Shown: piece after piece, positions 52,989-60,776 of the stretch
Layout: every line of letters begins with the position of its first letter
Numbering within the stretch: the first letter of the stretch is position 1
Source: Siphonodentalium dalli
Lineage: Eukaryota; Mollusca; Scaphopoda; Gadilida; Siphonodentaliidae
Assembly: GCA_032622095.1 (NCBI GenBank)
Contig: CP136069.1
Coordinates: 159,953,043-160,017,042 of the forward strand
Direction: 5' to 3'
Length of the DNA: 64,000 nucleotides
Notes under the pieces: generated by a model
Database searches by the model: none
Told to the model about the DNA's origin: nothing
The model's input: only the letters and a program-made list of their open reading frames with translations
Translations under genes and position numbers: made by a program

Positions 52989-53303
52989 TTTTGTCTTGAG
53001 TTTTTGTCAGCAAAAAATATTGCGACTGGCTTCTTCGGAGTTGAAGTGTAAAGTGTATAATTACACAATTTTACACTTGCTTTTATAGCATTTTTCATCG
53101 TGACTGCTATAAAAGCAGGTGTTAAAATTGTGTAATTATACACTTTACACTTCAACTCCGAAGAAGCCAGTCGCAATATTTTTTGCTGACAAAAACTCAA
53201 GACAAAAATGTTTAAGAGAATCAAAAGACCTGTTTCAGACGACTCCGCCAGCGAAGAAGATATTGTTAGAAAAAGACCAAGGCCTGCAGTTATTGAAGAG
53301 AGC
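52893..53303. promoter_or_regulatory. Palindromic bidirectional promoter of PolB and the zinc-knuckle gene
   Basis: Left arm 52893-53089 and right arm 53106-53303 are inverted copies about 198 bp long with one substitution and one indel that I can find; the central spacer is about 16 bp. Each arm holds a TATA box (TATAAAAG, 53080-53087 on minus and 53108-53115 on plus), the 5' UTR, the ATG and the first 32 codons. The two start codons lie symmetrically about 53098. The arms end at the same base of codon 32, after which the proteins diverge. Confidence 0.92.
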
Positions 53304-53783
53304 TATATTGAGCTGCATAAAGAAGAATCTACACTACTACAGACTAGAAAAATTCAAGATAATCTTGTCGAATTGAGACAGATCTCTACTGATTTGTTTA
53401 AATTTTGTAACAAAATGCAATGGCAAGAGAAAAAAGAGAAAAACAAAGCTGATAAAAATTGGAAACCACCATATGGTTACTGTTACAAATGCGGACAAGA
53501 CTCCCATTGGTCCTTCCAATGTAAAACAGATTTCGACGACAAAAAAAATGTGAAAACTATACAAAAAAGTCTACAAGCAGTAACAATACAAGAACAAAAT
53601 GCAGTTATCAAAACTGAAGAGATGTCTACAACATCAGATGTTTTCAAACAACCCCGACCTGTTGATCCTACGAATGATTCACAGAACAAATCTGAAGATA
53701 AGCATCCAGATTTTGAAAATTCCAAGAAAACTTCCAAGAAAAAGAAGCTGAGACAATTCTACATTCCAAAAACAGATAAATGA
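53208..53783 (+). CDS. CCHC zinc-knuckle protein with PolB leader
   Basis: 191 aa. Residues 1-32 are identical to the PolB N-terminus, including the basic clusters KRIKRP and RKRPRP that look like a nuclear localisation signal. Then a helical charged region (LLQTRKIQDNLVELRQISTD), a single CCHC zinc knuckle CYKCGQDSHWSFQC (C-x2-C-x4-H-x4-C), and a disordered Lys-rich tail ending KKKKLRQFYIPKTDK. CCHC knuckles bind single-stranded nucleic acid, so a replication or genome-binding role is plausible. Transcript end: AATAAA at 53815-53820, not a histone-type stem-loop. Not a known core Polinton protein. Confidence 0.8.
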   Translation: MFKRIKRPVSDDSASEEDIVRKRPRPAVIEESYIELHKEESTLLQTRKIQDNLVELRQISTDLFKFCNKMQWQEKKEKNKADKNWKPPYGYCYKCGQDSHWSFQCKTDFDDKKNVKTIQKSLQAVTIQEQNAVIKTEEMSTTSDVFKQPRPVDPTNDSQNKSEDKHPDFENSKKTSKKKKLRQFYIPKTDK

Positions 53784-53814
53784 ATCGATACAAACATTTG
53801 AAAATTATATTGTG

Positions 53815-53820
53815 AATAAA
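53815..53820 (+). terminator. Poly(A) signal of the zinc-knuckle gene
   Basis: AATAAA 32 nt past the stop codon of the gene at 53208-53783. The surrounding sequence (GAACAATCGTG downstream) recurs at 55278-55304, showing that this flank was included in the module duplication. Confidence 0.6.
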
Positions 53821-53894
53821 TTATGAATTGAACAATCGTGTTTTGTTTTGTTTTTTTCAGCTATGAAAGAGTAACCTTTTTGGGGAATGTGGGT

Positions 53895-53910
53895 GGCCCT
53901 GAAAAGGGCC
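53895..53910 (-). terminator. Histone-type 3' stem-loop A
   Basis: Minus strand reads GGCCCTTTTCAGGGCC, a perfect match to the metazoan replication-dependent histone stem-loop (GGYYYUHHUHARRRCC), with 5' flank AAAAAC and 3' flank ACCCACA. It lies 18 nt past the stop of the minus-strand gene 53929-54279. On the plus strand the loop would not fit the consensus, so the orientation matches the gene. Confidence 0.85.
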
Positions 53911-53928
53911 GTTTTTCTTTTCCAGAAT

Positions 53929-54279
53929 TCATAAAAATTCTGCCAAATCAGGATATATCCCGTTGGGATTAATTGTCACAGACCAAGTAGGGTTTGATCT
54001 GTGCGCCGCAGCAGCCTGAGCGAAGCTGTCAATTGCTGCATTGCACAGATCTTTCTTCGAGATCTGTGACAAGATCTCCCCGAGATCAAGATTGCTTGGT
54101 TCTTGATCACATACTTCAGCCGATGGACGTCGCCGAGCCAGAAAATCTGTTAACATCTGTTTCTGCACCACCTTTTGTTCAGGAGAATCCTGCCATTTCC
54201 TATAGGTTCTGATTTTCGTCTCCTCTGACGAATCTCTCTTCCTCCATAGCTTCTTGATAAATTTCTTTAGAGACGGCAT
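53929..54279 (-). CDS. Small Polinton protein, divergent pair 1 (minus)
   Basis: 116 aa, unrecognised. Very basic N-terminus (MPSLKKFIKKLWRKRD), then charged helices and an Ala-rich helix (DSFAQAAAAHRSN), ending NPNGIYPDLAEFL. A minus-strand TATAAAAATA about 30-40 nt upstream suits the ATG at 54279. It ends with histone-type stem-loop A rather than AATAAA. It faces the gene at 54895 across a mirrored promoter. Confidence 0.7.
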   Translation of the reverse strand: MPSLKKFIKKLWRKRDSSEETKIRTYRKWQDSPEQKVVQKQMLTDFLARRRPSAEVCDQEPSNLDLGEILSQISKKDLCNAAIDSFAQAAAAHRSNPTWSVTINPNGIYPDLAEFL

Positions 54280-54301
54280 AATGAATGAAGTTCACTGAAA
54301 A

Positions 54302-54866
54302 AGTGAAAATATTTTTATACATTTGACACGGGCGGTAGAGAAATCACATGTCGCATTGACGTTAAAATTGACAAATGTTTCCTGGCGTTGTGTTTTTTCA
54401 GAGACGGATCAGCATGCATATTTTTCTTGATCATTATTGCATAGCGATCAAACAAATGTTTTTAATTTCGTTAGATCATTATCTATTATTTGGTACACAT
54501 GATTGATATATTTATTACCTCGTTAGGAAAATATGGAATGTTTTTCTAGTTTTGTTTTTGGAAATGTACATATTTTATACATAAAACTGAACACAAGAAA
54601 ACATACTGAACATTTTTCTTCATCATTACAATTGATAACTTTACTTGGTCATCGTTTATGAACGAAGATGAATTCATATGTTAAAATATCTTAATTAATT
54701 GCATATACTATCATGAATTTAATCTATATCATATCGAAATGGTGAAACTAACAGATAATGCACTGAAAAGAAACACAACGTCAGGGAGCATTTGTCATTT
54801 TAATGTCAAAGTATTATGTGCTTTCTCTACCGCCCGCGCAATCGTAATATATGTTCAAACACGGCC
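54302..54866. promoter_or_regulatory. Mirrored bidirectional promoter, copy 1
   Basis: About 565 bp between divergent genes, nearly the same sequence as 55917-56475. Its two ends are inverted copies of each other over about 75 bp (54327-54402 and 54765-54845), sharing the motif GGGCGGTAGAGAAA, then TTGACGTTAAAA-like and CGTTGTGTTT-like boxes. This places the same elements in the same order upstream of both genes. A minus-strand TATAAAAATA is at the left edge. Confidence 0.8.
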
Positions 54867-54894
54867 GTGAACAATTTTTATTCTGCATTCAAAG

Positions 54895-55083
54895 ATGTCC
54901 GAAATCCCCGAACCGTTGATGTCTATACTAAGAGGAACGATAGGGCTATCACCCCAGATAATGCGGGCCGGACACGCAAAAGAAGTAACCGCCAGTGCAA
55001 AACTGGTTATGCAAATATGCAAAAAACAACAGCGTTGGAACAAAAGCAAAAGTCTCAAAAGAAAATCGTGGCGTGAACTTTGA
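54895..55083 (+). CDS. Small basic Polinton protein, divergent pair 1 (plus)
   Basis: 62 aa, unrecognised. The ATG aligns with the ATG at 56502 in the duplicated upstream sequence (ATTCAAAGATG in both), which supports this start. Sequence starts MSEIPEPLMSILRGTIG, has a helical middle (AKEVTASAKLVMQICKK) and a basic C-terminus (KSKSLKRKSWREL). Followed after 13 nt by histone-type stem-loops B and C. Small and basic, so nucleic-acid binding is possible. Not similar to the protein at the equivalent place in pair 2. Confidence 0.6.
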   Translation: MSEIPEPLMSILRGTIGLSPQIMRAGHAKEVTASAKLVMQICKKQQRWNKSKSLKRKSWREL

Positions 55084-55096
55084 TGCCATACAAAAC

Positions 55097-55112
55097 GGCC
55101 CTTTTCAGGGCC
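55097..55112 (+). terminator. Histone-type 3' stem-loop B
   Basis: GGCCCTTTTCAGGGCC with 5' flank CAAAAC, 13 nt past the stop of the gene at 54895-55083. The first of two in tandem. Confidence 0.8.
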
Positions 55113-55124
55113 AAAAACAAAAAC

Positions 55125-55140
55125 GGTCCTTTTCAGGACC
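55125..55140 (+). terminator. Histone-type 3' stem-loop C
   Basis: GGTCCTTTTCAGGACC, a compensatory double change relative to B that keeps the stem. Flanks AAAAC and AACCAA; a purine-rich AAAAAGAAAAAC about 16 nt downstream resembles the histone downstream element bound by U7 snRNA. Confidence 0.82.
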
Positions 55141-55350
55141 AACCAATTTTTTCAAAAAGAAAAACTTTTAGCATTGCTTAATAACTAATAATGTTCTTTG
55201 TACCCTATGTTTTGTTTTGAAAAAATCACGCCACGAATAATTTAAAACAAAATATACTTGCAAATATTTGTTGTTGAATAAAATATAAATTGAACAATCG
55301 TGTTTTTGATTTTTTCAGCAATGAAAGAGTAACCTTTTGGGAAATGTGTG
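55141..55350. other. Junction between duplicated modules
   Basis: No gene. 55278-55369 repeats 53817-53912 (poly(A)-type flank, GAACAATCGTG, TTTTTTCAGC, ATGAAAGAGTAACC), so it marks the start of the second module copy. Confidence 0.65.
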
Positions 55351-55351
55351 T

Positions 55352-55367
55352 GGCCCTGAAAAGGGCC
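55352..55367 (-). terminator. Histone-type 3' stem-loop D
   Basis: Minus strand GGCCCTTTTCAGGGCC with flanks AAAAC and ACACACA, 22 nt past the stop of the minus-strand gene 55390-55878. Equivalent in position to stem-loop A. Confidence 0.85.
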
Positions 55368-55389
55368 GTTTTAAAATTATCATCTGACT

Positions 55390-55878
55390 TTAACATCGTT
55401 TTGTGTTTTTCTTATATCTTGACATATCTTTCCCATGAGAACCAATAGCTTTTGCGAATTCATCACTTTTCTCTGTATCTTTAGATTCTTTACAAGGAAG
55501 ACGAAATCTGACTTTTGTCTCAGTAGAAGGCTTCATGATACTTTTAGGTTCTTTTTCTTTCGCAGCCAATATTTTTTCTTTTTTGATCTGTTTCTGTTCT
55601 TTCGATTTCTGAACATCATGAACCCTGATTGGTATATCTATCTCTTCTGCAACGAAACGAAGATTCACTTTTACTTCTTGATGCGTTACTTGTGTTTTCA
55701 CGTCAATATCCCTGCGAAGACATCTCAGTTCATCTAAAATCGCTTTTAAAATGAGTGTATCTCCACCTATAGTCATTGTCGTATTAGCTTGGCCTGTTGA
55801 CTGTGGTGCCGCATATGTATTCTGTACAACAGGATTACTGTATATCTCACTCTGAAGAAATTCTGTTAACGGATCCAT
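55390..55878 (-). CDS. Polinton Lys/Glu-rich protein, divergent pair 2 (minus)
   Basis: 162 aa, unrecognised. Starts MDPLTEFLQSEIYSNPV; residues about 30-80 contain an amphipathic helix (LILKAILDELRCLRRDI) that could be a coiled coil, followed by a Lys-rich tail (QKSKEQKQIKKEKILAAKEK) and a basic C-terminus (KKNTKRC). I reject the upstream ATG at 55932 because it overlaps the minus-strand TATAAAAATA (about 55918-55927). Ends with stem-loop D. Confidence 0.7.
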   Translation of the reverse strand: MDPLTEFLQSEIYSNPVVQNTYAAPQSTGQANTTMTIGGDTLILKAILDELRCLRRDIDVKTQVTHQEVKVNLRFVAEEIDIPIRVHDVQKSKEQKQIKKEKILAAKEKEPKSIMKPSTETKVRFRLPCKESKDTEKSDEFAKAIGSHGKDMSRYKKNTKRC

Positions 55879-55916
55879 CTTTGATAGCAATGCAATGTAA
55901 CGTTGATCAAATTCGA

Positions 55917-56475
55917 AAATATTTTTATACATTTGACACGGGCGTCAATGAAATCACATAATACTTTGACGTTAAAATTGACAAATGTTTCCTGGCGTTG
56001 TGTTTTTTCAGAGACGGATCAGCATTCATATTTTTCTTGATCATTATTGCATAGCGATCAAACAAATGTTTTTTATTTCGTTAGATCATTATCTATTATT
56101 TGGTACACATGATTGATATATTTGTTACCTCGTTAGGAAAATATGGAATGTTTTTCTAGTTTTGTTTTTGGAGATGTACATATTTTATACATAAAACTGA
56201 ACACAAGAAAACATACTGAACATTTTTCTTCATCATTACAATCGATAACTTTACTTGGTCATCGTTTATGAACGAAGATGAATTCATATGTTAAAACATC
56301 TTAATTAATTGCATATACTATCATGATTTTAATCTATAACATATCGAAATAGTGAAAACTACAGATAATGCACTGTAAAGAAACACAACGTCAGGAAGCA
56401 TTTGTCATTTTTAACGTCAAAGTATTATGTGCTTTCTCTACCGCCCGCACAATCGTAATATATGTTCAAGACGGA
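55917..56475. promoter_or_regulatory. Mirrored bidirectional promoter, copy 2
   Basis: Direct repeat of 54302-54866 with scattered substitutions and small indels. It keeps the inverted ends (about 55934-56010 and 56383-56452) and the minus-strand TATA box, and separates the genes at 55390-55878 and 56502-56969. Confidence 0.8.
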
Positions 56476-56501
56476 TCTTCTGACTTATTCTACATTCAAA
56501 G

Positions 56502-56969
56502 ATGACTGCTGTAAACATAACAGATCTTGACGAGATAATGGTACAGGGGGTATACTGTAAAGCAGTGTGCGGCGGCGAAGAAATATCTCTGTTTTGGAGG
56601 GCACTCAGCGTTGCGGTTTACGGGACGACCGATGGATGGATGGTTCTGAGAGATGCGGCAGTTGACCTGTACTACGCAGAGAGTGACGAGCTTGGTGCGT
56701 CGGCACAAGATTTACGGCGCACACCACTTTTGGCTGAATCAAGATTGATGGTTGAATTAGCGGCGACTGTTATACAGCGACCTATCGTCATGTTTGATGC
56801 TACCAGAGGCGGCTACAAATCAACACCAAGATTCAAGTCATCAATAACTCTAGTGTGGATCCCACACGTTTGCCACGAGCATTATTGTGAATGCGAAATA
56901 TGGATGAGGCGAGGAGACAAATCAATTGAAGTTTTGGCGAACAAAGAAGTTCAATGTGGCGGATTCTAA
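56502..56969 (+). CDS. OTU-like protein lacking the expected catalytic Cys
   Basis: 155 aa. The pattern resembles OTU deubiquitinase domains: GEEISLFWRALSVAVYG then WMVLRDAAVDLY (residues 25-57), a middle segment LMVELAATVIQRPIVMF (82-98), and a C-terminal HEHYCECEI (125-133), where OTU proteins carry the catalytic His-Tyr. The Cys normally found just before LFRA is missing (residues 28-31 are I-S-L-F), so it may bind ubiquitin or act as a decoy without cleaving; Cys19 and Cys23 are nearby but misplaced. Ends with histone-type stem-loop E. The OTU assignment is inference. Confidence 0.6.
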   Translation: MTAVNITDLDEIMVQGVYCKAVCGGEEISLFWRALSVAVYGTTDGWMVLRDAAVDLYYAESDELGASAQDLRRTPLLAESRLMVELAATVIQRPIVMFDATRGGYKSTPRFKSSITLVWIPHVCHEHYCECEIWMRRGDKSIEVLANKEVQCGGF

Positions 56970-56988
56970 ACTATAACAAAAATAAAAC

Positions 56989-57004
56989 GGCCCTTTTCAG
57001 GGCC
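56989..57004 (+). terminator. Histone-type 3' stem-loop E
   Basis: GGCCCTTTTCAGGGCC, flanks AAAAC and ACCAAA, 19 nt past the stop of 56502-56969, followed by GAAAAGAAAAAC, a U7-type purine-rich downstream element. Confidence 0.87.
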
Positions 57005-57084
57005 ACCAAATATTCGAAAAGAAAAACTCTTGATTGCTAATTGATATTTTCCAAAGTGAGATTTTCCTTTTGAAAAAAAATAAT

Positions 57085-57552
57085 TCTAAGTCCATTTTCA
57101 TTTTTTCCGATCAGAAATATCACATCAATGACAGGAATATCTATCCTCAGGGGGGAACTATGGCCCAGTACCCATCAGTGGGGGGCACTATGGCCCAGTA
57201 CCCCCCAGTGGGGGGCACTATGGCCCAGTACCCCCCAGTGGGGGGCACTATGGCCCAGTACCCCCCAGTGGGGGGCACTATGGCCCAGTATCGAATACTG
57301 GACCATAGATCGTCCAGTATTCGATACTGGGCCATAGTGCCCCCACTGGGGGGCACTATGGCCCAGTATCGAATACTGGACGATCTATGGTCCAGTATTC
57401 GATACTGGGCCATAGTGCCCCCCACTGGGGGGTACTGGGCCATAGTGCCCCCCACTGGGGGGTACTGGGCCATAGTGCCCCCCACTGGGGGGTACTGGGC
57501 CATAGTGCCCCCCACTGGGGGGTACTGGGCCATAGTGCCCCCCATTACTACT
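57085..57552 (-). repeat. Right terminal inverted repeat, 468 bp
   Basis: Reverse complement of 40196-40663, same length, with one G/C-run one base shorter and another one base longer. Such identity means either recent insertion or recent replication/gene conversion of the ends. Confidence 0.95.
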
Positions 57553-57558
57553 AACGGT
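57553..57558. repeat. Right target site duplication AACGGT
   Basis: Perfect partner of the hexamer at 40190-40195. Confidence 0.93.
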
Positions 57559-57628
57559 AAAAGACTAAAAGTGTACTAGTCTTATTTAAAAAAAATTAGG
57601 CTATATGTGTCGCATTACTGGGCATTAG

Positions 57629-57927
57629 GCTGAAGGGGTCACTCTCACCAAAAAAGTGCTGAAGGGTCCACATGTTTTGAAAATGTGCTGAAGGGTACAC
57701 ATGGATTGTGATCGGCATTAATGCAGTTACTTTAACTGTGTTTCTGAAAGTCTGGCGACCATATCAGCAGTCCGCTTTCAGGTCATTTAAATTTTCCTTG
57801 GAAATCATTACAGACACGAAAACTAAAAGTCATTAGAACGAGATTTCAAAGCATGTGTACCCTTCATCACATATTAAAACCCTGTGTACCCTTCAGCACT
57901 TTTTTTGGTGAGAGTGACCCCTTCAGC
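57629..57927. mobile_element. MITE with 45-bp inverted ends, 299 bp
   Basis: GCTGAAGGGGTCACTCTCAC and its inverse at the right, then GTGCTGAAGGGT again inverted; TA on each side is a possible Tc1/mariner-type duplication. It begins 71 bp past the Polinton target duplication. Confidence 0.75.
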
Positions 57928-59250
57928 TATAGTATACTGGTACGTGAATCACTGATTAATTTATCAAATTGATTTATTTAAATTATTTTAATGATTTTTA
58001 CGTTTTAATGAGATATCTAATTATTACCTTTCAAATATATCTAGGGAATTTTTCAGATAATAACTTCAACAAACAAGCTACAGATCTAATATGTGAGAGA
58101 CTTTTTTGTCATTGTTAAAATGATGAATTCCATTTAATCAGTTATATAATGGGCGATTTCCGATCCAAGGACTATATGCTGCCAACGGATTCACCAATTC
58201 AGTTATATATAATATTGCACATTGGAATGGTCTAAAGATTCTTGATTTGCTATATAGAATGCTCCAACCGAGAACATTTTACAGGGGTTATATCTATTTT
58301 AGAGTTTCCACTATAACGTACGATTAATGGATAGGCCGGATCGAGTATCCCATCCAACCCACGAGACTTCAGGCCCACCCCTCAATGGTGCGAAAAATGA
58401 TCGATTACGGACATTGCACATGGAGCTCTCGTCTACTTAATGACACGGATATGGACTTGGTTGTAGGTTATAGTTAATAATTAAAAGTTACCAAAATTAT
58501 GAATTTCCTCAAGTATATACTGATATTATAGAATATAATGATTGAATGAATGCGATATTATCCACAAAACACACTCTGAGAACCACGCGAGCATTTGTTT
58601 ATATAAGGCAGATAAAGAGTGTGCAATAAGCAAAACACTCAACACCATGGCGATTTGTGGGGGGGGGGTCAAAATCAAAGATAAAACGGTATTCGCTGAT
58701 ATTTGTTTTTCTTTTTAATGTCAAATTATTTTTGTGAGGAGGCAAGTATTTATATATATTATTTATTGGAGTCCTTTATTTTGTGGACACTAAATATGAC
58801 AGGATAATATTCTGAATCTGTACTCCTGCAGAAGACTATCATATCTACCAATAATTTCAACTTCACAGATTTGTAATAACAGTTTTGTGGATACAGTATT
58901 AATAACGAAGACATGGAAACTTAGTGTATAATGACCACTATAGCTATAAAGATTTGGGGTTGTTGTTTGGGACGGGGTGGTATTAATATATTTATGTATG
59001 GCAAGTCATAAATGAAAAATTCAGTGACATTGTAGCTCAACCTGGAAAAGGGATACTGTCGTACATTACAGTCAATGGAGGATAAGGAATGCGGAAAGTT
59101 GAAATGTATAATACCAGATGTCAACCCGAAGAGCCAAATGAAATTAGTTTGGGATCAATTGGATGAAAAATGTTGGTTGTAGGGCATGCCGAAGTATTTA
59201 GTCATGTAAAGAGTAATGTTTTTCATTGAAAATCGTTATATTCAATAGCT
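57928..59250. other. No gene seen
   Basis: AT-rich sequence with an M1-like fragment (58000-58100) and a repeat at 58970-59100 (GACATTGTAGCTCAACCTGG) related to 6110-6210 and 21160-21250. Confidence 0.5.
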
Positions 59251-60375
59251 CCCACATCGAGGTAATCCTAAATAGCCTGCATATTTGTTCAAACCGATTC
59301 GATGGTTCCCATATAATCAGATTCCAACAACAACATTATTAGAAATGCCGCTTCAGTTATCAGAATCGATTAATTGCCCAAAAATAATCCTAACCATGCA
59401 CTGTCAACTATAGTATAGAATTGCCCTAAACGTGTTATTTATCAACATATTGTTCGACGAAATTTGGCCTTATTATCAACACAAAGCCTCTTGATTTTAG
59501 AGTAATCCATCTTCATCCGCAATTTGGTCCGAAACCGTCGGCTCGTCGATTTTTTACTGGGCCACTTATAACTCTCGATGGTTAAAAATAATAGATTTCA
59601 AAAAATCGATATCTAATAACTCTTGAGCTTTGATAGGTAGGTTCCTCGACTCGTATCGAATAGTTTTTACCCCCGAATCAAAATAAATTGTAATTGAGGG
59701 GCGCTTAATCGGATTATGCATCTTTAAACAATCATGCAATACATGCGAGTTGCATCATATGCCGATTTATTCAAATGTGAACAGATGTGAACTAAATTAA
59801 ATGGTAAGCTCCCATCTAGAGGCAACCCTGATAATCCGTATGAAGTTTTGTGACAATCGGTGGAGGGACGTGCATGGTCTGTAGGGTATGGCAAAGGATT
59901 TAGTCGTGCAAAGAGTAGACGTCCAAGATGGCTGCCGGCGGCCATGTTTCAACGAAATTAAGAAAACAAATTGATAGCTCTTATCGAGAGGTCACCAACA
60001 AGATCCATAATATATATGTGGGAACGATCGGATGATCGAGGGATGTGGTCTGTAGGGACGTACTAGAGCCATGCGAATCGGAGGCGGTGGTATACATGTG
60101 TGCAATCGAATGGAATCTTGGATCGAATCAGATTTGCGAATCGAATCTAATCTCGAATCGACAAAATATTGCAGAATAACAAAAACAAAATAAAACAAGT
60201 TTTCTGACTGTCATTTGTTAACTGGAGAAACAAAGATAGACTGAATTTTATGATTCACTGTGCCTAAAATAAATATGTCTTCTAATCATACTATCGATCT
60301 GAAAACGCGTGTTACGTACGGGAAGTATCCCCTTTAAGAGAGATGGCATGATATGTCGATTTTCATGTAACTTAA
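59250..60375. repeat. M2-related remnant and CAAGATGGC repeat
   Basis: 59250-59730 is an M2-variant ending CGGATTATGCATCTTTAAA. 59760-60060 is a single unit of the repeat that forms the 6.2-8.4 kb array (CCAAGATGGCTGCCGGCGGC). No gene. Confidence 0.55.
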
Positions 60376-60772
60376 AGGTACTCAACCCGATAAAACTTCT
60401 CTCAATTACTATTATATTTGATTCGAGTCGAGGAAGTCACCCATCAAAGCTCAGATTTGTTAGATATCGATTTTAGAAATCTATTATTTTTCATTATCGG
60501 GAATACTATCTGGCCCAGAACTCAGTCAAAATTGCGTTAAAATTACCACTTGATTTTAGAGTTATTCATCCTTGTCTGTTTGAATAGATTTGGAGTACAC
60601 ATCCAGAGCAGATTACGGCAGTTATTAGTACTCATCTCGAGAACATAACAAATTTGAAAAATCAATATCTAATAACTCTGAGCTTTGTTTGATGGGTAAT
60701 ATAGGACCCTCTGATCGGATTGTTGTTGGAATCTGTTGAGATGGGGACCCTCTTCACGGGTTGAGTACCTTT
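60376..60772. mobile_element. TTAA-flanked MITE M2, third copy
   Basis: TTAA at 60372-60375 and 60773-60776, ends AGGTACTCAACCCG and CGGGTTGAGTACCT. Confidence 0.82.
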
Positions 60773-60776
60773 AAGT

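Larger units (their letters stand above)
40196..57552. mobile_element. Complete Polinton/Maverick, 17,357 bp
   Basis: Starts AGTAGTAATGG and ends CCATTACTACT (the 5'-AG...CT-3' ends expected of Polintons), flanked by a perfect 6-bp target duplication AACGGT at 40190-40195 and 57553-57558. TIRs are 468 bp. It encodes the full Polinton set: protein-primed PolB, RVE-type integrase with a chromodomain, adenovirus-type protease, packaging ATPase, major and minor capsid proteins. All these frames are open, so the copy looks young and possibly functional. There are 13 minus-strand genes from the protease to PolB, then five more genes in head-to-head pairs on the right. Coordinates are exact to the base from the TSD. 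Confidence 0.96.

Noticed and set aside
54816-55076. 86-codon plus-strand frame overlapping the gene at 54895
   Set aside because: It begins at a non-ATG codon inside the promoter, and its counterpart in module 2 is not open; the ATG at 54895 aligns with that of 56502.
55879-55932. N-terminal extension of the 55390 gene to an ATG at 55932
   Set aside because: The extension overlaps the minus-strand TATA box that is conserved with promoter copy 1.
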